The position numbers and the translations under genes were made by a program. This document shows, piece after piece, positions 47,399-55,894 of a DNA stretch of 64,000 bases. The stretch is from NCBI RefSeq assembly GCF_017916425.1, contig NZ_JAFMSX010000001.1:1488001-1552000 (forward strand). The letters are read 5' to 3'. Under the pieces are notes generated by a model, which was given only the letters and a program-made list of their open reading frames with translations, did not search any database and was not told where the DNA came from. The stretch's first letter is position 1, and each line of letters starts with the position of its first letter. This DNA comes from Nocardioides sp. SYSU D00065. Lineage in GTDB: Bacteria > Actinomycetota > Actinomycetes > Propionibacteriales > Nocardioidaceae.

Positions 47399-48573
47399 GG
47401 CAGGCTCCGGAGGTGGCTGGCGACGGCGGGCAGGACGGTGCGGCGGGCGCGGGCGCGGGAGCCGAGACCGGTGACGACCTCGTGCTCGATGGTGTCGGAC
47501 CAGGCGGCCCACTCCGCCACGGTCGGCTCGCCGGCGTCGCCGGGGCCGAGCACCGTAGCGGTCTCCCCGGGCTGCACGGGGTCGTCGCCGAGGTCGACGA
47601 CGACCTGGTCCATGGAGATGCGGCCGACGAGCGGGCGGCGGCGACCGCGCACCAGCACCTCGGCGCGGCCGGAGGCGACGCGCGGCAGCCCGTCGGCGTA
47701 GCCCAGCGGCAGCAGCGCCAGGTGGGTGGACTGCGGCGCGGTCCACGTGTGGCCGTAGCCGACGCCCGTGCCGGCGCGGACCCGCCGCACGGTGACCACC
47801 GGGGCGGTGAGGGTCAGGGCCGGGCGCAGAGGCGTGGTGCGGCTCGGGTCGATGCCGACGAGGCCCGCGCCGACCCGCACGGTGGTGTGGTGACTGCGCG
47901 CGTCGAGCAGGGTCGCCGCGGTCGCCGCCAAGTGACGCTGCCCGGGGTGCAGCCCAGCGGACCGGGCGATCTCGAGTCCCCACGCGAACCGGCGCCGGCC
48001 CAGCGCGTTGCAGTCGTCGGACGGGGCGTCGGCGCAGCCGAGGTGGCCCATCACACCGACGACCCGCACCAGCCCGGCGCGCTCCGCCCGGCGCGCGGCA
48101 CGGCACAGCCGCGGCCAGGCGGACGGTTCGGCTCCGTCGCGCGCCATGCCGGTGTCGAGGTGCAGGTGGATCCGCGCGGGCCGCTGGACCGACGAGCGGT
48201 GCGCGGCGGCGACCACCACGTCGAGGTGCTCGCGCGAGGGGACCGCCAGGTCGATGTCGGCGGCCAGCGCGTCGTCGTACGCCGCCTCGAGGGGGTTCAG
48301 CCAGCTGAGCACCGGGGCGTCCAGGCCCTCCGCGCGCAGGGCGAGGGCCTCGGCGATGCTGGTGACGCCGAGCGAGGTGGCGCCGTTGGCGAGCGCCGTA
48401 CGCGCGACGTCGCCGGCGCCGTGGCCGAAGCCGTCGGCCTTGACCACCGCCATCACCTGAGCGTCGGTGCGCGAGCAGAACAGGCGGGTGTTCGCGGCGA
48501 CCGCCGTCAGGTCGACCTCGAGGCGCGGACCGTGACCGGTGGCCGCGTCGGGGACGCTCGCCAGCGCGGTCAC
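47395..48573 (-). CDS. Alanine racemase family protein
   Basis: The 392-residue fold-type III PLP enzyme has the PLP lysine in MAVVKADGFGHGA, ARIHLHLDTGMARDG, VGVMGHLGCAD, GVGYGHTW and RISMDQVVVDLG. It interconverts L- and D-alanine (or serine) for peptidoglycan. GTG 48573 overlaps the dipeptidase stop. Its place with a D-Ala-D-Ala dipeptidase and ligase suggests a cell-wall precursor remodelling operon. Confidence 0.92.
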   Translation of the reverse strand: MTALASVPDAATGHGPRLEVDLTAVAANTRLFCSRTDAQVMAVVKADGFGHGAGDVARTALANGATSLGVTSIAEALALRAEGLDAPVLSWLNPLEAAYDDALAADIDLAVPSREHLDVVVAAAHRSSVQRPARIHLHLDTGMARDGAEPSAWPRLCRAARRAERAGLVRVVGVMGHLGCADAPSDDCNALGRRRFAWGLEIARSAGLHPGQRHLAATAATLLDARSHHTTVRVGAGLVGIDPSRTTPLRPALTLTAPVVTVRRVRAGTGVGYGHTWTAPQSTHLALLPLGYADGLPRVASGRAEVLVRGRRRPLVGRISMDQVVVDLGDDPVQPGETATVLGPGDAGEPTVAEWAAWSDTIEHEVVTGLGSRARARRTVLPAVASHLRSLP

Positions 48574-49205
48574 GCGGCCTCCCCCTCGATCCGCGTGCCG
48601 GGCTCGACGGGACCGTAGAGCGCCGCGTCGGCGCCGGTGAGCAGCGCCCAGTAGCGGTCGCCGTAGCTCCAGTGCCACCACTCGGTGGGGTAGTTCACCA
48701 GGCCGGCGCCGCCGAGCACGCGGGCGAGCAGGTCACGGTGGGACCGGGCCTCGGCGCCGACGGCCGCGGCGAAGAAGCACGCTCCGTCGGACTCCTCCGG
48801 CGTCGCGTCGATCCGCGTGCCCATGTCGAGCTCGTCGCCGTCGGCGCCGACCAGCGTGAGGTCGACCGCCGCGCCCGCGACGTGCGGCGCCACCGCGACG
48901 GGCGCGACGAAGCGGCTCGTCAGGTGGTGCAGGTCCGTGGGCGAGATCCCGGGGTGGGCGGCGCAGACCTCGGCGGAGTACGCGGCGATGATGGCGCGCT
49001 GGTCGGCGACGGTGCGGTGCCCCTCGACGACGCGCAGCGAGATCCCGGACGGCAGCTCGCGCCGGGCCGCGGCGAGGCGGTCGGCGAGCTCCCGCCGCAC
49101 CACGGCGCGCGCCGGGCCGAAGTCGGGGTCGAGGCGGACGAGCGGGTCGCCGGACTCACGCACCGGCACGGCCGCGACGCGCGGGTCGGAGAGCAGGATG
49201 GTCAT
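48570..49205 (-). CDS. M15 D-alanyl-D-alanine dipeptidase (VanX-like)
   Basis: The 211-residue zinc peptidase of family M15 has metal ligands in APHVAGAAVDLTLV (His and Asp; the usual Ser of SxHxxG is Ala) and the catalytic Glu/His in YPTEWWHWSYGD. LDMGTRIDA after the first motif is characteristic of VanX/DdpX. It hydrolyses D-Ala-D-Ala. No signal peptide is seen, so it acts in the cytoplasm. It is the first gene of the operon that ends with the response regulator. Confidence 0.9.
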   Translation of the reverse strand: MTILLSDPRVAAVPVRESGDPLVRLDPDFGPARAVVRRELADRLAAARRELPSGISLRVVEGHRTVADQRAIIAAYSAEVCAAHPGISPTDLHHLTSRFVAPVAVAPHVAGAAVDLTLVGADGDELDMGTRIDATPEESDGACFFAAAVGAEARSHRDLLARVLGGAGLVNYPTEWWHWSYGDRYWALLTGADAALYGPVEPGTRIEGEAA

Positions 49206-49333
49206 GGCTCCACGGTGGCCGTCGGCACGGGGGCCGCGCCTCCGCCGGAGGTGCCGGGGCGGTGTCCTCGAGGACGAGATCTCCGGCCCGGAGTCCACCG
49301 CCGACTAGTCTGGAGGTCCCGGAGGTGACCGTG

Positions 49334-49891
49334 ATGCCCGACCCGACCCCGCCCGCCGACGACGCCCGTCGCGAGCCCGCGCGCGACCACCGCACCGGCA
49401 GCTCGGCCGCCGCCGCCCGCATCGCCCAGCAGGCGAGCTGGGTGGACCTGCAGGTCCGGCAGGCGATGGAGCGCGGCGAGTTCGACAACCTCCCCGGGCA
49501 GGGCAAACCGATCGCCGACCTCGACGTCGAGCACGATCCCGACTGGTGGGTCAAGAAGCTGGTCGAGCGCGAGAACATCGCGCTGCTCCCACCGGCCATC
49601 GCCCTGCGCAAGGAGGACGCGGAGCTGGACGACCGCCTCGACGCCATCAACGTCGAGGCCGAGGTGCGCCGCGAGCTCGAGGACTTCAACCGGCGCGTCG
49701 TGGAGAACCGCCGTCAGCTGCAGGGCGGACCACCCGTGGTGACGCCGCTGCGCGACGTGGACGCCGAGCTCGCCGCCTGGCGCGAGCGGCGTACGGCCCG
49801 GGCCGAGGCGCAGCGCGCCGCCCTGGCCGCGGCCCGACCGGCCACCGAGCCACGCCGCGGCTGGCGCCGGCTCCTGGGTCGACGGCGCTGA
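49334..49891 (+). CDS. DUF1992 (DnaJC28-type conserved domain) protein
   Basis: The 185-residue protein has the DUF1992 signature: QASWVDLQVRQAMERGEFDN, then LPGQGKPIADL, WWVKKLVERENI and LPPAIALRKE. The family is widespread and of unknown function; DNAJC28 shares the domain. A Gly-rich ribosome site (GGAGGTGA) at 49321-49328 favours ATG 49334. Confidence 0.9.
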   Translation: MPDPTPPADDARREPARDHRTGSSAAAARIAQQASWVDLQVRQAMERGEFDNLPGQGKPIADLDVEHDPDWWVKKLVERENIALLPPAIALRKEDAELDDRLDAINVEAEVRRELEDFNRRVVENRRQLQGGPPVVTPLRDVDAELAAWRERRTARAEAQRAALAAARPATEPRRGWRRLLGRRR

Positions 49892-49970
49892 CGCCGCTGG
49901 CCTGCGCGCTCGACGCCGGCGAGACATCCGTCATATCGACGCCTCGTCACCCAGCGGTAGTTTGCGCAGC

Positions 49971-51050
49971 ATGACCCGTTCCGCCAAGGACTTCTTCGCC
50001 CCGCTCGCCGTCGGGGCGCCGGCGCCGCTGCGCGAGATCCCGGCCCGTCCGAGCCGGGCGATCCACTTCTTCGACCCCGGCAACGAGAAGATGGCGGCCA
50101 AGGTCCCGGCCATGGTCGGCACCGTCGACGTGCTGCTGGGCAACCTGGAGGACGCCGTCAAGGCGGAGAACAAGGAGCGGTCACGCCGAGGCCTCGTCGA
50201 GATCGCCCGGACCACCGACTTCGGCCCCACCCAGCTGTGGACCCGGGTCAACTCCCTCGACAGCCCGTGGGGGCTCGACGACCTCACCACGCTCGTGCCC
50301 GAGATCGGCGACAAGCTCGACGTGGTCATGGTCCCCAAGGTGCAGGGAGCCGAGGACATCCACTACGTCGACCGGCTGCTCGCGCAGCTCGAGGCCAAGG
50401 CCGGGCTCGACCGGCCGATCCTGGTCCACGCGATCCTCGAGACGGCGCGCGGCGTGGCCAACGTCGAGGAGATCTGCGCAGCCAGCCCGCGCATGCAGGG
50501 CCTCTCCCTCGGTCCCGCCGACCTCGCTGCCGACCGGAGGATGAAGACGACCCGCGTCGGAGGCGGCCACCCCGGCTACCTCGTGCGCCAGGACGCGCCG
50601 CGCGTCGACGGCCAGGCGCAGTACGACGCCGCGCGGGCGACGTACCAGCAGGACCTGTGGCACTACACGATCGCCCGGATGGTCGACGCGTGCGCGATGC
50701 ACGGCATCTACCCCTACTACGGGCCGTTCGGAGACATCGCCGACACCGTCGGCTGCGAGGACCAGTTCCGCAACGCCTTCCTGCTCGGCTGCGTCGGCGC
50801 CTGGAGCCTGCACCCCACGCAGGTCGCGATCGCGCACAAGGTGTTCTCCCCCAGCGTCGAGGACGTCGCGCACGCCCGCCGGGTCATCGCCGCGATGGGC
50901 GACGGCACCGGCGCGGTGATGATCGACGGCAAGATGGAGGACGACGCGTCGGTCAAGCAGTGCCGGGTGATGGTCGCGCTCGCCGAGGAGCTCGCCGCGA
51001 TCGATCCCGAGCTGAAGAAGGCCTACGACGCGATCGAGGTGCCGGCATGA
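49971..51050 (+). CDS. HpcH/HpaI-CitE family lyase (malyl-CoA lyase-like)
   Basis: The 359-residue CoA-ester lyase-like protein has RAIHFFDPGNEKMAAKVPAM, DVLLGNLEDAVKAENKERSR (the metal-binding Glu/Asp), VDRLLAQLEAK and LSLGPADLAADRRMK. Close relatives cleave L-malyl-CoA or beta-methylmalyl-CoA. It overlaps a second CitE-type gene by ATGA, so the two probably act on related CoA esters or form one complex. ATG 49971 fits family N-termini. Confidence 0.88.
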   Translation: MTRSAKDFFAPLAVGAPAPLREIPARPSRAIHFFDPGNEKMAAKVPAMVGTVDVLLGNLEDAVKAENKERSRRGLVEIARTTDFGPTQLWTRVNSLDSPWGLDDLTTLVPEIGDKLDVVMVPKVQGAEDIHYVDRLLAQLEAKAGLDRPILVHAILETARGVANVEEICAASPRMQGLSLGPADLAADRRMKTTRVGGGHPGYLVRQDAPRVDGQAQYDAARATYQQDLWHYTIARMVDACAMHGIYPYYGPFGDIADTVGCEDQFRNAFLLGCVGAWSLHPTQVAIAHKVFSPSVEDVAHARRVIAAMGDGTGAVMIDGKMEDDASVKQCRVMVALAEELAAIDPELKKAYDAIEVPA

Positions 51051-51919
51051 GCGACTTCACCCCCCTGCGCTCCGTCCTCTACATGCCCAGCTCCAACGAG
51101 CGCGCGCTGGAGAAGGCGAAGACCATCGCGTGCGACGGCCTCATCCTCGACCTCGAGGACGCCGTCGCCCCCGATGCCAAGGTCGCCGCGCGGGAGTCGG
51201 CAGCAGCCGCGGCCGCGAGCGGCGACTACGGTCGGCGCACGGTCGCCATCCGGGTCAACGGCCTCGGCACCGAGTGGCACGACGACGACATCGTCGCCGC
51301 CAGCCAGGCGGGCCCGGACGCGGTCGTCGTGCCCAAGGTGGGCAGCGCCGACGACGTCGCGCGGCTGGTCGAGGCGATGGAGCGTGCCGGCGCCCCCGAC
51401 CACACCACGCTGTGGGCCATGATCGAGACGCCGGTGGCGGTCCTCGACGCCCTGGCGATCGCCCGCGCCTCGCAGCGCCTCGGCGCCTTCGTGCTGGGCA
51501 CCAACGACCTGGTCAAGGAGCTGTACGCCGAGCACGTGCCGGGGCGCGCGCCGATCCTGCCGAGCCTGCACACCGCGCTGCTGGCCGGCCGCGCCGCCGG
51601 CATCGCCGTCATCGACGGCGTCTACAACGACGTGAAGGACACCGCCGGGTTCCTCGCCGAGTGCGAGCAGGGACGCCAGATGGGCTTCGACGGCAAGACG
51701 CTGATCCACCCCGGCCAGGTCGACGGCGCCAACGCCGCCTTCGCTCCGAGCGAGCAGGCGGTCGCGGACGCCGAGGGGCTCGTCGCCGCCTGGGAGGAGG
51801 GCGCGGGCGCCGGGGTCGTGACCTACAACGGCCGGATGGTGGAGAGCCTGCACGTCGAGTTGGCGCGGCGCACCTTGGCGATCTCCGCCGCCGTCCGCGC
51901 GCTCGCCGCCGACGGCTGA
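51047..51919 (+). CDS. CitE-type CoA-ester lyase
   Basis: The 290-residue TIM-barrel protein of the HpcH/CitE family has RSVLYMPSSNERALEKAKTI, GLILDLEDAVAPDAK (metal ligands), AIRVNGLGTEW, VVVPKVGSADD, MIETPVAVLD and GKTLIHPGQV. It resembles stand-alone citryl/citramalyl/malyl-CoA lyases. Its start lies in the stop of the previous lyase. The pathway is not clear from neighbours. Confidence 0.9.
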   Translation: MSDFTPLRSVLYMPSSNERALEKAKTIACDGLILDLEDAVAPDAKVAARESAAAAAASGDYGRRTVAIRVNGLGTEWHDDDIVAASQAGPDAVVVPKVGSADDVARLVEAMERAGAPDHTTLWAMIETPVAVLDALAIARASQRLGAFVLGTNDLVKELYAEHVPGRAPILPSLHTALLAGRAAGIAVIDGVYNDVKDTAGFLAECEQGRQMGFDGKTLIHPGQVDGANAAFAPSEQAVADAEGLVAAWEEGAGAGVVTYNGRMVESLHVELARRTLAISAAVRALAADG

Positions 51920-51945
51920 CAGAACGGTGCTCGGACCGCGACCCG

Positions 51946-52974
51946 TCAGGCGCTCTCGCTGCCGCGCCGGAAGCGGTCGTTGAGCCAGGTGCTGGCCGAG
52001 CCCATCCAGCCGGCGAGGTCGTGGACCAGCCGGCCCAGGGTGTCCTGGGTGCGCTCGAACGTGACCGCGTAGCTCGCAGCCGCCTCCTGCGCGGCCTCGC
52101 TCACCGAGGCCTCGTCGTCGCCGTCGCGGCGCGGGTACTCGCCGCCGAGGATGGCGGTGTAGGCGCCCGAGTCGATCCAGCGGCGCAGCTCGGTGGCCCG
52201 CACGACCGCGAACGGGTGCGACTGCTGCTGGAGCAGCGAGAGCTTGATCAGCGACTCGCGGACGTCGCCGCCCTCGTCGTACTCCGCGCCCTGCTGCAGG
52301 AACGAGGTCACGTCGAGCTCCTCGAGCGTGCCGCCGCTGGCGAGCTTCATGTGGGTGCGCAGCGCCGCGGTCGGGTCCTGGCTGGCGAGCAGGCCCGCGC
52401 GGTCGGCCGACAGCTCGGCCTTGCGCGACCACTCGAGCAGGGCGACGGTGACCATGCGGATGCCGAGGGCGCCGCCGGGGAGGGCGTTGAGCAGGCCCCC
52501 GACCCCGAGCAGCCGCAGCAGCAGCGTGCGGTAGATCGCGTGGCCGCTGATCGCGTGGCCGAGCTCGTGGCCGATGACGAAGCGCAGCTCGTCGTCGTCG
52601 AGGTGGTGCACCAGGCCGGAGGACAGCACGATGATCGGCCGGTCCATGCCGATGGTCTGGGCGTTCAGCGTCGGGTCCGCGGCGACGTACAGCTCCGGCA
52701 GGTCGCGCGCGTCGAGGCTCGTGCCGACCTCGGCCAGCAGCCGGTGCAGCCGCGCGAACTGCCGCTCGTCGACGCGCACCGCGGAGCCGAGCAGCGTCAG
52801 CCGCCACGCGCGCTCGCGGAACACCCCCGACATCGTCTTGAGGAGCACGTCGAAGCCCTTGAGCTTGCGGAGGGCGACGAGTGCGCCCTTGTCTGCGGGG
52901 TGCTCCCACGCCCGCGAGCTGATGTCGGTCAGTACGACGCGCGAGCGCGCCGGCTTCTTCTCCCCCGTAGCCAT
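51946..52974 (-). CDS. M48-family metalloprotease
   Basis: The 342-residue protein has the zinc motif HELGH at residues 136-140 (RFVIGHELGHAISGH) and a downstream ELSADRAGLL Glu/Asp site. It lacks the multiple transmembrane helices of HtpX; a short hydrophobic segment follows the motif (LLLRLLGVGGLLNALPGG). Role unknown, probably protein quality control. ATG 52974; divergent from the T7SS-like cluster. Confidence 0.88.
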   Translation of the reverse strand: MATGEKKPARSRVVLTDISSRAWEHPADKGALVALRKLKGFDVLLKTMSGVFRERAWRLTLLGSAVRVDERQFARLHRLLAEVGTSLDARDLPELYVAADPTLNAQTIGMDRPIIVLSSGLVHHLDDDELRFVIGHELGHAISGHAIYRTLLLRLLGVGGLLNALPGGALGIRMVTVALLEWSRKAELSADRAGLLASQDPTAALRTHMKLASGGTLEELDVTSFLQQGAEYDEGGDVRESLIKLSLLQQQSHPFAVVRATELRRWIDSGAYTAILGGEYPRRDGDDEASVSEAAQEAAASYAVTFERTQDTLGRLVHDLAGWMGSASTWLNDRFRRGSESA

Positions 52975-53126
52975 GACTGCATCCTGTCGTACGCCTGGGC
53001 AGATGTCGCGGGTTTGCCGCGGCCCGGTCGTGGGGCGTGCCGCGGCTCGGAGCGCGTGGGAGGTTTCGATCGCGGTCGTGCGGGCAGGTGTCAGGGTGTC
53101 AGCGACACCAACCGGAGGGCAGGACA

Positions 53127-53450
53127 TTGAGCGAGGCACTGGGCGTCGAGGTGGGCCGCGTGTGGCGAGCGGGCGCCAAGAAGCTGCCCGAGGTGGGCGA
53201 CACGCTGGAGACCGCGAAGCGAGGGGTGTCGACCTCGTTGGTCGACCTGCTGTCGCGGTCCTCCGGCGTCGGCACCGATGTCAGCTCGCGGTTCGACGAG
53301 CTCCGGGGGCTGATCAGCAGGGCACTGGAAGACTCGGAGCAGGCCATCCGCGACTGCGGGACGGCGCTCGTGTGGGCCGCGGAGGACTACGAGCTGACCG
53401 ACCAGGCGGCGCGGGACGCCTACGAGCGCGAGAAGCAGAGGATCGACTGA
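53127..53450 (+). CDS. WXG100/ESX-like small protein
   Basis: The 107-residue helical protein has a C-terminal signal-like stretch (DYELTDQAARDAYEREK). It resembles T7SS target proteins of the ESX-1 family (PE/EspC-like, with a YxxxD/E-type tail). The start is TTG 53127, seven bases after GGAGGG; no ATG or GTG fits. The next gene starts one base after its stop. Confidence 0.72.
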   Translation: MSEALGVEVGRVWRAGAKKLPEVGDTLETAKRGVSTSLVDLLSRSSGVGTDVSSRFDELRGLISRALEDSEQAIRDCGTALVWAAEDYELTDQAARDAYEREKQRID

Positions 53451-53451
53451 C

Positions 53452-54366
53452 ATGGTGACCCCGGCAGACCTCATGGACCTCCAGGGCCGGCTCATGGACC
53501 GCTACAACTCCGGCTCGTGGGGTTCGGGCTTCCCGGACGACCCGTCCCAGTTCGGCTCGTGCTTCAACAACTTCGCCGACGTGCCCGACCCGTCCCAGTT
53601 CGGCCAGCACACCGACGCCCTCCTCGAGACGATGACCCTGCTCGCCCCCACCGGCTTCGACACCGGCACGAGCGACGGCTCCGGCAACCCCGTGACGGGC
53701 AACGCCAACACGGCTCTCGACCAGGTCTCCACGGCCGGCATCGAGCTCGACGACTGGACCGGCCAGGCCGCGGACGGGTTCTTCCAGTGGTCGCAGAGCT
53801 GGAAGACCGGCATCAGCAACCAGTTCGCGGCCGCCGCCGTGCTGCGCCAGCTGCTGCACGCGGAGGCCGCCGTGTGGACGGCCGCTCTGGAGGACCTCGA
53901 GAAGCTCGGCAACGACGCCTACGCCGCGCTCGAGGCCGCCGACGACGAGTTCGACACCGGTGCCGGTGAGATCTCCACGACGCTCAAGGTCGTCGGCGCG
54001 GTGGTCGCGGTCGCCGCAGCGGTCCCGACCGGCGGCGCCTCGTTGTCCATCCTGGCCGCGGTCGGCGCCGGGGTGACCGTCGCGAGCACCGGCATGGACG
54101 TCTACGCCGCAGGCCAGACCGAGTCCAAGAAGTTCGCCACGTGCTGTCCCCGCGACGTCCTGGCGGACCTGATGGACGGCGTACGTCGCGTCGAGGACGC
54201 CGTGCGCGACGCGGAGGACGCCATCCGGGCCCAGCTCGACACCAATCTCGCCGAGATCGACGGCAACTGGGACGAGTTCTGCCAGCCGCCCCCGACGCTG
54301 ACCTCGGTCCACCGCAACCACATCGCCGCCTACTCCGGGCTCGGGACGTGGGGTGGCGGCTCGTGA
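53452..54366 (+). CDS. T7SS substrate-like protein with WxG hairpin
   Basis: The 304-residue protein has a WXG100-like helical hairpin at residues about 90-165 (IELDDWTGQAADGFFQWSQS), a hydrophobic Gly/Ala-rich stretch (VVGAVVAVAAAVPTGGASLS, about 185-220), and an acidic helical end. The fold and the small WXG-like gene just upstream suggest export by a T7SS. No toxin domain is visible. Its stop overlaps the next GTG start (GTGA). Confidence 0.75.
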   Translation: MVTPADLMDLQGRLMDRYNSGSWGSGFPDDPSQFGSCFNNFADVPDPSQFGQHTDALLETMTLLAPTGFDTGTSDGSGNPVTGNANTALDQVSTAGIELDDWTGQAADGFFQWSQSWKTGISNQFAAAAVLRQLLHAEAAVWTAALEDLEKLGNDAYAALEAADDEFDTGAGEISTTLKVVGAVVAVAAAVPTGGASLSILAAVGAGVTVASTGMDVYAAGQTESKKFATCCPRDVLADLMDGVRRVEDAVRDAEDAIRAQLDTNLAEIDGNWDEFCQPPPTLTSVHRNHIAAYSGLGTWGGGS

Positions 54367-54872
54367 GCCGGATGCAGCGCTTCCGCGAGTCCTGGCAGGA
54401 CGTGTCCGTGCAGACGACGTCCCCCAACGGCTGCATCCACCTCACCAACCGCGGCGACCGGGAGTTCCGGATCACCTGCGACGACTCCTGGTTCCACCGG
54501 GCGACGCTCGGCGACTTCACGACGCAGCTCGGCCGGCTCTTCAAGCTCGCCCTCGTGGAGCGGACGCAGGCCTACAACCGGCACAAGGAGATGGTGACGG
54601 GCCTGCAGATCACGCCCATCGACGGCAGCCGCAACCCGCACCTGCAGACGTTCGTCGACAAGCGGGACAACCTGGCCGTGGAGGGCGTGTCGGCGGACGG
54701 GACGGTGTCGATCGCCTCGGTCGGGCTCACCCACTTCGTCATCACCATCGACTCCCAGCTGTGGGCGCGCCGCGACCGGCTCGCCGTCCAGCGCGCGCTC
54801 GACGAGGCCGGCACGGCAATGGTGGCCGACCAGTTCCGGAAGATGTACGAGCTCAAGCAGGCCGGGCATTGA
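54363..54872 (+). CDS. Hypothetical protein of the T7SS-like cluster
   Basis: The 169-residue soluble protein begins MSRMQRFRESWQDVSVQTTS and includes FTTQLGRLFKLALVERTQAY and FVITIDSQLWARRD. The end is helical. No family was recognised; it could be an accessory or chaperone of the neighbouring secreted proteins. GTG 54363 overlaps the previous stop, and its own stop overlaps the TTG of the next gene (TTGA). Confidence 0.75.
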   Translation: MSRMQRFRESWQDVSVQTTSPNGCIHLTNRGDREFRITCDDSWFHRATLGDFTTQLGRLFKLALVERTQAYNRHKEMVTGLQITPIDGSRNPHLQTFVDKRDNLAVEGVSADGTVSIASVGLTHFVITIDSQLWARRDRLAVQRALDEAGTAMVADQFRKMYELKQAGH

Positions 54873-55834
54873 GGGCGCACGCACGGCACTCGGGGCCACG
54901 CCGGGTCTGCGCCGTCGTCGTGGGCCTCCTCGCCCTGGGTCTGGCCGGGGGGTGCGGTGACGGCGACTCCGGCACGCTCGCGGCCGGTGAGTCGACCCCG
55001 GGACCTGCCGGCGTCTCGGGCGACACCTTCGAGGTGCGCGTGCCGAGCGGCTCCATCACGGTCACGGTCGGTGAGCCCGTCGGCTCCGTCACCGTCGGAT
55101 CGCAGGAGTTCACCGCGCCGGAGGGCGGCGCCCTCGTGCCGGTCGCCTGGGCACTCGACCGCTACCAGACCTCGGAGGTGACCGGCTTCGACGAGGACAC
55201 CGAGCTGCGGCTGGTGGCTGGCGACGAGCCGGCCACCGTGACCACCATCCCCGACGGCGCGACGAACGCCACCGGGAGTCGCGTGGTCGCCGTGGGCGCC
55301 GACACTCCCGTGGAGACGGTCTCGGCGACCTACGCCGGCCTGGAGCAGCAGGTCCACCTCGACGGCTCGCGCGACGCGGGTGTCGCGGAGGCGCTGTACG
55401 AGCCGGCGGCCGCCGGCGAGCGGCAGGACTGCTCGGCGGGGTGGCGCGCCCGACCCGCCGCGACGTTGGAGCTCGACTGCACCGTCCGCGTGTGGATGCT
55501 GCCCTACCTCCCCGACGCCGGCTGGAGCGAGGACGGCTCGCTCCACGCCGTGGTCGAGCCAGCCGTGACCCTCACCAAGGTCACCGCTGCCGGCGAGCAG
55601 TACCGTGCCACGTTCGCCACGGCGACCGCTCAGGTCGACGGCGTCGCGGTCGACGCCCCGGTCGACGAGGGTCCGGGCGGCGCCGGCTCGCTCTCGGGCC
55701 GCCTCGTGGCCACCGACCTCGAGACGCCCTCGGAGTGGATCGTCGAGGCCACGTTCGACCTGCGCAGCCGGTTCGCCCGCGGGCCGCTCGACGGCACGCA
55801 GCTCATCCTGACCGGCGGCGGCGCGATCGGCTGA
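54869..55834 (+). CDS. Putative lipoprotein of the T7SS-like cluster
   Basis: The 321-residue protein has a signal sequence with hydrophobic core VCAVVVGLLALGLAGGC; the Cys at the end is a lipobox candidate (LAGGC). A Ser/Gly-rich spacer and an all-beta body follow (TFEVRVPSGSITVTVGEPVG onward). It is probably anchored outside the membrane. The start is TTG 54869 in a TTGA overlap. It may be the cell-surface partner of the exported proteins. Function unknown. Confidence 0.75.
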   Translation: MRAHARHSGPRRVCAVVVGLLALGLAGGCGDGDSGTLAAGESTPGPAGVSGDTFEVRVPSGSITVTVGEPVGSVTVGSQEFTAPEGGALVPVAWALDRYQTSEVTGFDEDTELRLVAGDEPATVTTIPDGATNATGSRVVAVGADTPVETVSATYAGLEQQVHLDGSRDAGVAEALYEPAAAGERQDCSAGWRARPAATLELDCTVRVWMLPYLPDAGWSEDGSLHAVVEPAVTLTKVTAAGEQYRATFATATAQVDGVAVDAPVDEGPGGAGSLSGRLVATDLETPSEWIVEATFDLRSRFARGPLDGTQLILTGGGAIG

Positions 55835-55894
55835 GCTCGGCTCGCGCCCCGCACCGGTGCCAGAAGGCGACGGTGACCGGCTCCCGCGCGGACC

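Noticed and set aside
43490..49205. Calling the operon a vancomycin-resistance cluster
   Set aside because: The ligase keeps the KY omega-loop, there is no vanH-type dehydrogenase, and the two-component pair is NarL-type rather than VanRS-like. Only a resemblance is claimed.
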